Part shown: in pieces, positions 8,772 through 15,924 of the stretch
Layout: the number at the start of each line of letters is the position of its first letter
Position numbering within the stretch: position 1 is the stretch's first letter
Origin: Coemansia sp. RSA 922
Lineage: Eukaryota > Kickxellomycota > Kickxellomycetes > Kickxellales > Kickxellaceae
Direction of reading: 5' to 3'
NCBI GenBank assembly: GCA_027577415.1
Contig: JANBQS010000465.1
Coordinates: 1 to 17,319, forward strand
Length of the DNA: 17,319 nucleotides
The notes under the pieces: generated by a model
Database searches by the model: none
The model's input: the letters and a program-made list of their open reading frames with translations, nothing else
Told to the model about the DNA's origin: nothing
Program-made: the position numbers and the translations under genes

Positions 8772-9752
8772 TCATGGAAGAGGCACTAGGGTATTGAGCA
8801 GGCAAGGTACTTGGTTACGTAGAATAGAGACGATTTCGTCGACACCTGGCTTTACATCCAGACCGCCCAGCCCCAAGCCATTGATAAGCTGGTCAACAGT
8901 TCCAAGGAGCTGCGTGATTCCTTCGCTGCTCAAGAGGTCGCCCAAGCTTTGCACAATGTTATTGACTAGCTTTTTGACTTCGTTACCTGTTTGCGCCAGA
9001 CCCAGCTTTTTGAGCAATGGGGTAAGTGCCGCCACTTGGCCTCGACTGAGTCCACACACTCCTCTGCCGCTGCCGTTACTACCGCCGTTATTGCCTTTAC
9101 CATTGCCACCACTATTACCCATGCCGCCGCCGTTGTTGCCGTCTCCATTTCCACCGCCATTGTTTCCATTGCCGTTGCTACCATCGCCGTTTCCGTTGCT
9201 ACCATCGCCGTTTCCGCTGTTGCCATTGCCGTTCCCGTTGCCATTATTTCCATTGCCGTTCCCGTTCCCGTTATGGCCGTTCCCGTTACCATTGTTGCCG
9301 CTTCCGTTACCGCCGCCAGGGAAGCCGCCGGGGAATCCGACACCACCAGGACCTCCTGGGAATCCAACACCACCAGGGCCTCCTGGGAATCCGACGCCTC
9401 CTGGACCACCTGGAAAGCCAACACCAGCGCCGCCGCCTGGGAATCCAACTCCAGCACCGCCACCTGGGAATCCAACTCCAGCACCGCCACCAGGGAATCC
9501 GACGCCAACACCGCCGCCAGGGAATCCGAGACCATGTCCGCCAGCAACTATTGGGCGTGGTGGTGCAATCGGTCTACCATATGGCCCTAGAGGTGCGATC
9601 GGGACAGGTGGTGGCAGAACATGAGGCGCAGGCGGAATAAAAGGATAAGGCACTGGGGGATATCCGGGAACAGCAGGCCATGGGGAAAGTTGAGGCAGCG
9701 CATGCGAAAAAGAAATCAACGCAAGAGTAGATATGGCAATGGGGAGCTTCAT
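8772..9752 (-). CDS. Secreted Gly/Pro- and Gly/Asn-repeat protein, cell wall or extracellular
   Basis: The ATG at 9752 gives 326 residues (an earlier in-frame codon at 9758 is TTG). Residues 1-18, MKLPIAISTLALISFSHA, are a clear signal peptide with a likely cut after SHA. Then come a proline-rich stretch (21-70), a Gly/Phe/Pro repeat of about nine residues with the core GVGFPGGGA or GVGFPGGPG (73-145), and a Gly/Asn/Ser run (147-229). The C-terminal 97 residues (230-326) are a folded, mainly helical domain with two cysteines (C233, C317), plausibly one disulfide, and leucine-rich helices. The pattern is that of an extracellular matrix, cell wall or adhesion protein of fungi; collagen-like only in composition, since GXY periodicity is not kept. 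I do not recognise the C-terminal domain. A TATA box lies upstream at 9898-9904. The opposite-strand Pro-rich open frame over the same DNA is a shadow of these repeats. Confidence 0.8.
   Translation of the reverse strand: MKLPIAISTLALISFSHALPQLSPWPAVPGYPPVPYPFIPPAPHVLPPPVPIAPLGPYGRPIAPPRPIVAGGHGLGFPGGGVGVGFPGGGAGVGFPGGGAGVGFPGGGAGVGFPGGPGGVGFPGGPGGVGFPGGPGGVGFPGGFPGGGNGSGNNGNGNGHNGNGNGNGNNGNGNGNGNSGNGDGSNGNGDGSNGNGNNGGGNGDGNNGGGMGNSGGNGKGNNGGSNGSGRGVCGLSRGQVAALTPLLKKLGLAQTGNEVKKLVNNIVQSLGDLLSSEGITQLLGTVDQLINGLGLGGLDVKPGVDEIVSILRNQVPCLLNTLVPLP
9066..9311 (-). repeat. Gly/Asn codon repeat tract in the secreted protein gene
   Basis: Imperfect short units coding for GNGNGN, GDGSNGN and GGNGDGNN variants, with codons of the form GGN AAC/AAT. 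Length variation by slippage is expected here. Confidence 0.8.
9320..9536 (-). repeat. 27-bp tandem repeats coding for GVGFPGGGA/GVGFPGGPG units
   Basis: About seven to eight head-to-tail copies of a nine-codon unit. Two subtypes are seen: GGGA units toward the N-terminal side and GGPG units toward the C-terminal side. Blocks of near-identical units indicate recent expansion by unequal exchange or slippage. Confidence 0.85.
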
Positions 9753-9897
9753 AATCAATATGTAGGGTATAGTCGTCCAAAAAAAATAAAGATACGAAAA
9801 GTGGAACTAGATGACAGAGAAGGTCGCAAAGTAATGGTAGGAGAAGTGAGTGGATTCTTTCAAAAATAAAAATGGATTTCTGTCTTGACCAGCGTCG

Positions 9898-9904
9898 TTT
9901 TATA
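9898..9904 (-). promoter_or_regulatory. TATA box of the secreted repeat protein gene
   Basis: TATAAAA on the minus strand (TTTTATA on plus), about 150 bases upstream of the ATG at 9752. This is close to the TATA-to-ATG distance of the other genes in the window (110-146). Confidence 0.6.
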
Positions 9905-10684
9905 GAACTTTGGCAATTTTTTTCTAGGAGGGGAGTCCAATGCCGGTCAATAGCGAACACTAGCTTGGATATCGCTTACTCGAGACGTCAACCCGGGAAA
10001 TGTTTATTGAAACGAGCATAAAAAGTACTACTGCTTTCTCCCAAGTTGCAAATTAGTGGCCTCTTGCTTGTGGTCCGATGGTTACTCCCCCCACTGTGGC
10101 AAGAAAAACCGCGAAAGCAGTAAATATCGGCCATTAAAGCCGTAGATCAACAATAGCAGTACAGGAGCAGTTTCCCGACGAATACAGTGGGGAATAAACT
10201 AGTCCAGCTCAAAATAGCAGTAGATATTAAAAAAAAACTGACGATTCGCAATAAATAAACATGTACAAGACAAAACGTTAGCTACAGGTAAATTTGTCAC
10301 TATCAGTATCTAAATAAACTATCGCAAAAACAAACAACCTCGATAATTGTTTATTATCGGCAATTTAACAGTTACTCATATCTGGTGGCCAGCATTTGTC
10401 GATAATATCAAAACAAACGCTTTGTTTATAACAGTAACTCATCCTTAGGTATTGACTCTATGTGATTGACATTTCACTAACTTGTTTTTGATTGGAAAAG
10501 TTACAGTAACTAGATCAAAATAGAAATTCGGCAACGTGCAACGGTTTCCAGCAGCGCAAGGTCAAAGGCGTGGCTAGTAAGGATGTGACTGTTGCGCGTT
10601 TTAAATTTAGCAAGAGGATGCACAAAATGACATACAAGATGATGTTGCCATTTTCTTTTTTTGAAACTGTCGACCACGATTTAT
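9905..10684. other. Long intergenic region with dispersed short motifs, no gene seen
   Basis: No credible ORF is visible. At 10081-10103 lies a stretch with ACTGTGGCAAG (10093-10103), identical over 11 bases to the promoter element of small gene 4 (14805-14815). A perfect inverted repeat CGATAAT-TGTTT-ATTATCG is at 10341-10359, with another GATAAT at 10401. The motif ACAGTWACT occurs at 10366-10379, 10429-10442 and 10501-10510. These may be transcription-factor sites for the minus-strand secreted protein gene. Confidence 0.45.
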
Positions 10685-11509
10685 TTAGAAATCAAAGAGA
10701 TCACTGTCATAGTCTTCGTCCTCATCGTAGTCAGAGCCCTCGTAGACTTGCGAGACAGTCAAGTCCTCCCATCCGCCTCTAGTATTGATTTTATCCACCA
10801 GATCAGTGTTCAATATACCCCAGCACGCCCGTATGCTCAAGTACGCCAGTTTTGGGCATCTATCAGCAACTGCCTTTATCCCGACATCTGTAACTAATTC
10901 GCATCTGTCTATCTCGAGCCATTCCAGGCTAGGCAATGACTTTGAAACAACCTCCAACACCGAATCGTCCGTCTCAGTTTCGTTTAAAACCAAAGTCGTA
11001 ATCCCTGGAAGAATACTCAGAACCGACACTAAGTTAGACACTGGAAATAGCGTCTCGCTGATATCCATAGAAGTAAGCGATGCGCATAGCCGCGGGTTAT
11101 CTACAAACAAACGCTCAAACTGGTCGCCAAGCAAGATTCGACATAAACTCAAGTCAACGTCTTTGACTCGTGAACAATGCTTAAATACTGGTGCGAGTAA
11201 ATCGTAGCCCAGTCTGTCCCACCGTCTAGCGACCATCGAGAAATCCAGTTCGCAAATAAGGTCGCCATAGCACTGGTAATTGCGCAACTCAAACGGAAGA
11301 GTAGCGCCAATAGAGCTCGCAAAGCGCTCAAACTGATCGATAGTATGTAGAAGCGGCTTTTCCCACAGTCGTGAAACTACAAGCTGCCATGTCTGTTTTC
11401 GTACTAGACATAGCTGTGCCAAATCGTGCTGCTCCAAGTGCGAAATAACCTCATCCAGAATCAAAGAGTTGCTGATAACACATGTCGCGGTCGTAGGTTT
11501 TAAAGTCAT
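10685..11509 (-). CDS. F-box/LRR protein, 274 residues
   Basis: The ATG at 11509 is the only plausible start. Residues about 15-57 form an F-box-like helix bundle (LILDEVISHLEQHDLAQLCL ... KQTWQLVVSRLWEKPLL) that in this family binds Skp1 of an SCF ubiquitin ligase. Residues about 105-245 carry leucine-rich repeats of the cysteine-containing/RNI type (SLEWLEIDRCELVTDVGIKA, KLAYLSIRACWGI), likely the substrate-recruiting curve. The C-terminus is strongly acidic (YDEDEDYDSDLFDF). Its substrate cannot be told from sequence. It lies head to head with the larger LRR gene at 12056, sharing about 545 bases of upstream DNA. F-box/LRR genes of this kind are often multicopy in early-diverging fungi, which fits two neighbours here. 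Confidence 0.75.
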   Translation of the reverse strand: MTLKPTTATCVISNSLILDEVISHLEQHDLAQLCLVRKQTWQLVVSRLWEKPLLHTIDQFERFASSIGATLPFELRNYQCYGDLICELDFSMVARRWDRLGYDLLAPVFKHCSRVKDVDLSLCRILLGDQFERLFVDNPRLCASLTSMDISETLFPVSNLVSVLSILPGITTLVLNETETDDSVLEVVSKSLPSLEWLEIDRCELVTDVGIKAVADRCPKLAYLSIRACWGILNTDLVDKINTRGGWEDLTVSQVYEGSDYDEDEDYDSDLFDF

Positions 11510-12055
11510 TGAAGAAGGAAAAAAATTTAATTAAAGTATAAAAAGTACCTTGTTGCTAGAAGGGCAGTCCATCCACTCACAATCCGTGATGGAGTTTATC
11601 GCTTCATCTAGGCTTGGTATGGGCTCGAAATGGTTGGGCTCACATGGGGAAAGAAAAAATTAACATACCCAAGCCATAGCTCGCTTCAGCTACAAAATAA
11701 AAGTGAATAAATATTAGTCTATAAAAGCCACTAGGTAGTGAATTGCTAAAGGGTGAGTGGCACAGATACAATGAAGAAAGCTACGCCTTTGTCCGCTATT
11801 CACAAAGTGGGAGAGGACTGGATGCAATCCTTTGTATGTAGCAAAAAGTCTCTCACTGCTTTCTCTCCTTTGGCAGCTATAGTGCAAGTTTTTTTAAAAG
11901 AATTTCTTTTTTAAAAACAAGAACCAGAACGCTTGCCCGAACTTGCATCATTGTTGAGCCTCATTAATATCTCTTCTCCTGTCTATTCATTCCTGTTGTC
12001 TTACCTTTTCTTTTTATCACATTTCGGTTTCTCTGACTGTGCTCTAGTTGCTACC
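11510..12055. other. Divergent intergenic region between the two LRR genes
   Basis: A TATAAAA at 11720-11726 (+) and TTTTTTTAAAAGAATTTC at 11889-11906 (+) point toward the plus-strand LRR gene; the latter matches 17 of 18 bases with 1483-1500 upstream of small gene 1. A 47-codon ORF with ATG lies at 11771-11914, between the TATA box and the LRR start. On the minus strand about 33 codons are open at 11531-11640 with coding-like composition but no start. Confidence 0.5.
11771..11914 (+). CDS. Possible 47-codon upstream ORF of the LRR gene
   Basis: ATG at 11771, 51 bases after a TATAAAA (11720), stop TAA at 11912. The start of the product reads MKKATPLSAIHKVGEDWMQS. If transcription begins after that TATA box this would be a short upstream ORF ahead of the LRR start at 12056 and could reduce its translation. 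Its end overlaps the TTTTTTTAAAAGAATTTC motif, which argues that the DNA there is regulatory instead. No family is recognised; chance is quite possible. Confidence 0.25.
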   Translation: MKKATPLSAIHKVGEDWMQSFVCSKKSLTAFSPLAAIVQVFLKEFLF

Positions 12056-13717
12056 ATGTCTGTATTGGATGGACTGCCTGACCACATAATAAGAACAATC
12101 GCCCATAGAAGAAACCACTATGCTAAACCCTCCAGCCACATATTTGAACTCAATTCAAACCTTGCAATTGCTTCAAAGTGCTCTGCTATTTCGCCTCGAT
12201 GGAGGGCCAGCTGCCTTCCATTCTTATGCACCAATGTTATAGTCGCCTTTGGGATACCTACTATTGAGTTTGTACGATGTACTAGGCTGGCAAATACCTT
12301 ACAACTTGTTATCGACAATCGCGCTCAGATATATACAAGAGCTGTCGAGATACATGTCAATTACGATGAAGTAGTCAACGGAACGTCATTACAGGTGATG
12401 AACTCTGTAATTTTTTATAATGAACGGTTTATCAATGTTGACTTCATTGCGTTGAATGTATCACTCGAAGGAATCACTGCGTTACCTTACGAAGAAGAGT
12501 GCGAATACAACATTGCATTGTTTGTGAATAGGCTAAATTGGATGTTTCCAAATGCAAGCACTTTCCACTTGGTAGGGAATGACGTCTATGATCATAAGGA
12601 GCGACTGATATTATTTGGATTTAATCGAATGGTAACACTACTAATGAAACACCGAAATACGATTAGCTACAAAGTATCCAGAAAGTACTTTATGATTGAT
12701 AGCCTGCCCGTCTTGACAAAACTGACAAACATTTCTTATCGTGAATGTAACGACTCTGAGCTGTTTGTCCAGCTGATATGCATAAACTCTACCACTCTGA
12801 ATAGACTTGATATTGATTTTGAAGACCAGTCTTTCTTTGAAGATATAGTTTTAGCTGATGATGGAGAACCCATTCAGTACCCACGCCTTGAATTTTTGAC
12901 ATTAGCATTTGGCGGCCTTAGGCAAGAAGGGCCTGAACTACAACTAGAAGGGACGCCGTTCCCAATACTTTCTAGCATAGAACTGGTTGAGGCAAGCTTT
13001 ATTGGTAATGATATACTGTTTAGAGGTAACAATCAAACGCTAGAACACATCACTATCAAGACGTCGGTCAATGACTACTCGTTTTTACCTCGCAATGATG
13101 GCAACGCAAAGATGGAGTTTCCAAAGCTAAAGAGTCTATGTTTCAATATAAACTACAATGGAAAGATGCCTGACATAGATGCCGAGCACAGATTGCTAGA
13201 TTTTACATTGAACTGTGGACCAAATATCCAATATTTGTCTTTTGTCGCGGCGCACTGCTTGAATAAAGACAACTTTGTTAGCCAGTTTTGTGCCTCAAGT
13301 ACTGCAAGCCGCCTAATATACCTCAGAATATCAGAATTGGATGTTTCTATTCAAGATGTCATTTTGCTACTAAAGTGCATACCGAAACTAACACACCTGA
13401 TACTACAGACACCAGCAGAAGAGTCAGATGAGGCGCAAGCAACTCTAAGTAATGTAGTGAATAGTAGTAGCTTGGCGGATTTTTACATATCCAACTATGT
13501 GGCTGACTCTAACCTAGTAGCAGTTATATTCGAACCCGGTTCCGGTTCCAATAACACTGTCCACTTTGGACAACTGCTGAGTATTGTGTGTCCAAAGATG
13601 AAAACGATTATGTGGCGGGGGAATACATTATTTAGAGAATCTTCATTTCGCCTCGTGTCAAACTTGCCAATTTACGGAAGCTATCATGAACGGCTGCAAC
13701 AGATAACATGGGTATAG
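12056..13717 (+). CDS. F-box-like/LRR (RNI-like) protein, 553 residues
   Basis: I take the ATG at 12056 (context ACC ATG T) as the start: it begins with MSVLDGLPDHIIRTIAHRR, the usual opening of a fungal F-box (LPxxIIxxI). The frame is open 41 codons farther to 11933, but that extension is hydrophobic, comes from the pyrimidine-rich leader, and its first codon is not ATG. A degenerate F-box covers about residues 4-60 (ending in SPRWRASCLPFL). The rest is a chain of irregular leucine-rich repeats (PRLEFLTLAFGG, FPKLKSLCFNINY, NIQYLSF, SRLIYLRISEL, PKLTHLILQTP), the pattern of RNI-like F-box proteins expanded in Coemansia-type fungi. A role in SCF ubiquitin ligase is family knowledge; the target is unknown. 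The gene is AT-rich like the small genes and unlike the kinase. Confidence 0.7.
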   Translation: MSVLDGLPDHIIRTIAHRRNHYAKPSSHIFELNSNLAIASKCSAISPRWRASCLPFLCTNVIVAFGIPTIEFVRCTRLANTLQLVIDNRAQIYTRAVEIHVNYDEVVNGTSLQVMNSVIFYNERFINVDFIALNVSLEGITALPYEEECEYNIALFVNRLNWMFPNASTFHLVGNDVYDHKERLILFGFNRMVTLLMKHRNTISYKVSRKYFMIDSLPVLTKLTNISYRECNDSELFVQLICINSTTLNRLDIDFEDQSFFEDIVLADDGEPIQYPRLEFLTLAFGGLRQEGPELQLEGTPFPILSSIELVEASFIGNDILFRGNNQTLEHITIKTSVNDYSFLPRNDGNAKMEFPKLKSLCFNINYNGKMPDIDAEHRLLDFTLNCGPNIQYLSFVAAHCLNKDNFVSQFCASSTASRLIYLRISELDVSIQDVILLLKCIPKLTHLILQTPAEESDEAQATLSNVVNSSSLADFYISNYVADSNLVAVIFEPGSGSNNTVHFGQLLSIVCPKMKTIMWRGNTLFRESSFRLVSNLPIYGSYHERLQQITWV

Positions 13718-14027
13718 TACGAATATAGGTGGAAGAGTATCTTTTATACTTTGGCAATGCCAACAGGATAAAGAATGCTCTTGTTTGCATATACTTCATA
13801 GTAGTTGCTTGTAGCAAATTTTATTGTTATGTTCTCTTGACCGACAAAATAATAAATGGGAACACACTACTCTAGATGCCTGAAAGCAATGGCATGGGTA
13901 AGTCTCGCTAGTAAAGACAGCTTCATCCTGTCAAACCAAACACACACGTGGTATACACAATTTACCTGCCCCAATTTATTTTTCGCTCCAGTCATTGCTG
14001 CGGTATTTGCTCTCTTTTAAAGGAATC
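13718..14027 (+). other. Intergenic region, 3' flank of the LRR gene
   Basis: AATAAA at 13851-13856 is a candidate poly(A) signal of the LRR gene. TTTGCTCT and TTTTAAAGGAATCC (14006-14028) resemble the upstream element at 1459-1500. Otherwise I see nothing that codes. Confidence 0.45.
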
Positions 14028-14143
14028 CCCAACCCGATAGCAGCAAAGGCCTACCTGATTTCTTTGTCGCGCTCTCCAGTCAGCCAAGGCGAAAAGAAAG
14101 GAAAATCGGACTCTGATTTGAGGCGCATTCCCTAGCTACAAAA
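14028..14143 (+). promoter_or_regulatory. Promoter block of small gene 3
   Basis: CCCAACCCGA at 14028-14037, GCAAAGG at 14043-14049 and TACAAAA (TATA-like) at 14137-14143. The same three elements in the same order and at nearly equal spacing (15 and 108-109 bases from the first element) precede small gene 4 at 14796, 14811 and 14904. Confidence 0.6.
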
Positions 14144-14282
14144 AGACGCTACATGTCCATGCTGGTACAGAAGGTGATTTTCTTTTCTACATATATTTAT
14201 ATTATATACCACCTTAATACCACACATTTCACATTTGCCACGGTTGTTGCCATTGCCTATTTTGTTTGACAAATTTCTGGAT

Positions 14283-14612
14283 ATGTTCCAAAAGAAGGAA
14301 AGCAAACAAGAGCACAATATAGAAGTGCTCTATAGCAAGGAAAAGCGTGATGAGTTAATTGAGAGAGGGGGGTATGTCATTATTCTCAATATAAAAGATC
14401 CTGGAAAAGATGCTTGTGCCATCAAGGAGGTATACGAGCTACACAGCGCCTTGTCCAAATATGTCTGTGACAAAAATTTAAATAGAGATGGCGTTCGCTT
14501 TGCCATGTTTGTAAAAAGCCCAGCTGGGCATCAAACGATTGATATTTACAAAAGCAGGCAGTTTAAGAGCCATGTACTTGGTTTTAGCGTAGACATGTCC
14601 ATTGACATTTAA
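14283..14612 (+). CDS. Small gene 3: 109-residue protein, thioredoxin-like pattern
   Basis: The first ATG after the promoter is at 14283, giving 109 residues; open codons upstream to 14235 begin with TTG and are probably leader. The product is soluble with no signal peptide. The order is helix (KEKRDELIERGG), strand (YVIILNIKD), helix (AIKEVYELHSALSKYV), strand (GVRFAMFVKS), then strand/hairpin (IDIYKS, HVLGFSV). This is the N-terminal and central layout of thioredoxins: a cysteine sits where the resolving Cys of CxxC would be (DACAIKEV), but the nucleophilic Cys is missing, and the segment with the cis-proline is shortened. It aligns best with small gene 4 (shared GG/NG before the strand, DK-L after the helix, V[QR]-A strand). 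Function unknown. AATAAA lies at 14669-14674. The fold is inferred. Confidence 0.65.
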   Translation: MFQKKESKQEHNIEVLYSKEKRDELIERGGYVIILNIKDPGKDACAIKEVYELHSALSKYVCDKNLNRDGVRFAMFVKSPAGHQTIDIYKSRQFKSHVLGFSVDMSIDI

Positions 14613-14668
14613 ACAGTAATACTTGACAAGTAGGCTACAGCCGTCGTTATTTATTACAACACATGGTC

Positions 14669-14674
14669 AATAAA
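14669..14674 (+). terminator. Candidate poly(A) signal of small gene 3
   Basis: AATAAA 57 bases after the stop, followed by a T-run; a usual place for a fungal poly(A) signal. Confidence 0.45.
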
Positions 14675-14795
14675 GCTATAAGCAGTTTTTTTTTAGTGTA
14701 GAGCCACAATACATATTTTATGAGCCTATTCTTTACTCAAAGACACTGTTGAGCTCTGTTGAGCAAGTCTCCTTACAATCGGCACTTTGTGGGTT

Positions 14796-14910
14796 CCCAA
14801 CCCGACTGTGGCAAGGCTCTCAAAGCACATGCTGGGACATTTTTGCAGTTGACTGAAAATAAAATGGTTGAGCTCTGGAAAAAAAAAATGCCTATTTTTG
14901 GGGTATAAAA
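14796..14910 (+). promoter_or_regulatory. Promoter block of small gene 4
   Basis: CCCAACCCGA at 14796-14805, ACTGTGGCAAGG at 14805-14816 and TATAAAA at 14904-14910, matching the block before small gene 3 in order and spacing. A long C/T-rich leader follows up to the ATG at 15014. Confidence 0.65.
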
Positions 14911-15013
14911 AGGAGGGTCCAGCTGCTCCTACCCTGTTTCTCCTGTTTTTCTTTCTTCATATTTACTACCCTTTCTTTTATTATTTACCCCCCTTTGTGT
15001 TTAAAAGAAAACG

Positions 15014-15433
15014 ATGCTTCTCGAAAAGCCAACTAAAATGGACGTGCAATTATGTGGTTCTAGGGTATTTCTACTATGGCGAAATCAATTGATCCAGACC
15101 AATACAAGCGACAGTGAAGCTTGCACAGAGGCAAACAGTAATGGTGTTTTCTTCAGGGTTAAAACGAGCTGTGCCTTCACTGACAGCATAGGAGAAAATG
15201 GAAAGACTGACACTGAGGCTTTCTTTATTCTCTACAATTACATTGAAAATGTGCTAAAAGACAAATCACTACCAAAGCGTGTACAAGTTGCGTGGATCAA
15301 TAACATTCAAGGCACAAGGGAAGATGAGATCACTAAGGTCTATGTTGATGGTGTGCTTAAACTGACCATACCAAACAGCAAACTTGTATCTTTTCTTACT
15401 GTGGGTAGCTTGGGCTCATTGGCACTACTATAG
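15014..15433 (+). CDS. Small gene 4: 139-residue protein, relative of small gene 3
   Basis: The ATG at 15014 is the first after the TATA box (110 bases); a second ATG at 15038 (134 bases) would remove only eight residues and matches the TATA-to-ATG distance of genes 1 and 2. The product has no signal peptide and no clear membrane helix, although the C-terminus is hydrophobic (SFLTVGSLGSLALL). Pattern: strand (VFFRVKTSC), helix (AFFILYNYIENVLKDK), strand (VQVAWINNI), then a hairpin (KVYVDGVLKLTI). Compared with gene 3, the segments before and after the main helix line up, with a longer loop after the first strand. No CxxC. Function not recognised. The stop TAG overlaps a perfect 14-base palindrome. 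AATAAA is at 15513-15518. Confidence 0.65.
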   Translation: MLLEKPTKMDVQLCGSRVFLLWRNQLIQTNTSDSEACTEANSNGVFFRVKTSCAFTDSIGENGKTDTEAFFILYNYIENVLKDKSLPKRVQVAWINNIQGTREDEITKVYVDGVLKLTIPNSKLVSFLTVGSLGSLALL

Positions 15434-15445
15434 ATAGATCTATCT
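15432..15445. repeat. Perfect palindrome AGATAGATCTATCT with GATA motifs
   Basis: It overlaps the stop codon of small gene 4 and carries GATA cores on both strands. It may be a GATA-factor site or chance. Confidence 0.4.
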
Positions 15446-15512
15446 GTACCAATTGGCATTTCTAGTTCAACACGCACAAGTAAAAGTAGAAGAGGAGTTG
15501 CCACAGGCTTGC

Positions 15513-15518
15513 AATAAA
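15513..15518 (+). terminator. Candidate poly(A) signal of small gene 4
   Basis: AATAAA 80 bases after the stop codon. The rest of 15519-15818 up to the tRNA is a GT-rich stretch with no gene that I can see. Confidence 0.4.
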
Positions 15519-15818
15519 AGTAATGATGCTTCTGTGGCCCAAAAAGCCATTTTTTGGTGCAACCTTTAAGCTCTGAGTTTGTTTAGAATAACATGAAAAA
15601 ATCACAATAAATTATCCTAATCTGAATAAAGTCAGTCTCCTCTCGGTGTATTCTGCGAGCCTTGAGAGTGTCCGTTAGAAGTTGTAGTGAGTAGGGGCGT
15701 CTGAGGTGTCGTTGTCCTGTGGCGTTTGAGAATGTTCGATTAAATGTATGCGGTTGGAAGAGAGTGGGGCGTTAGGGGCTGTTTCCAAAAGAATATTTGA
15801 AAAGAGCAGAGAAGAGAT

Positions 15819-15891
15819 GGGGATTTAGCTCAAATGGTAGAGCGCTCGCTTCGCATGTGAGAGGCACGGGGATCGATACCCCGAATCTCCA
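15819..15891 (+). tRNA. tRNA-Ala (anticodon CGC)
   Basis: A full cloverleaf of 73 nt without an intron and without encoded CCA. Acceptor GGGGATT pairs with AATCTCC and contains the G3:U70 wobble, the main identity element for alanyl-tRNA synthetase. D arm GCTC/GAGC, anticodon stem CTCGC/GTGAG with loop TTCGCAT (anticodon CGC at 15852-15854, reading GCG), five-base variable loop, T stem CGGGG/CCCCG. The discriminator is A at 15891. The T-loop reads ATCGATA, so positions 54 and 60 are A instead of T54 and a pyrimidine; this pattern is otherwise known from eukaryotic initiator tRNA. The B box is therefore GGATCGATACC, two changes from the consensus. A T5 run for Pol III ends the gene. Confidence 0.95.
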
Positions 15892-15899
15892 AAATTCTC

Positions 15900-15904
15900 T
15901 TTTT
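15900..15904 (+). terminator. Pol III terminator of tRNA-Ala
   Basis: TTTTT starting eight bases after the discriminator base, the usual Pol III stop. Confidence 0.8.
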
Positions 15905-15924
15905 GCTGTTTTTTATTACTTCAA

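Noticed and set aside
8794..9624. 276-codon plus-strand ORF rich in Pro/Leu over the repeat gene
   Set aside because: It is the antisense of the Gly/Asn and Gly/Pro codon repeats; the minus frame has a signal peptide, a start and a folded C-terminus, this one does not.
11531..11640. Minus-strand coding-like stretch upstream of the F-box gene (reads PSLDEAINSITDCEWMDCPS in part)
   Set aside because: No ATG, an in-frame stop just upstream, and no splice pair that joins it in frame to the F-box gene or to an upstream exon of normal intron length; at most a relic.
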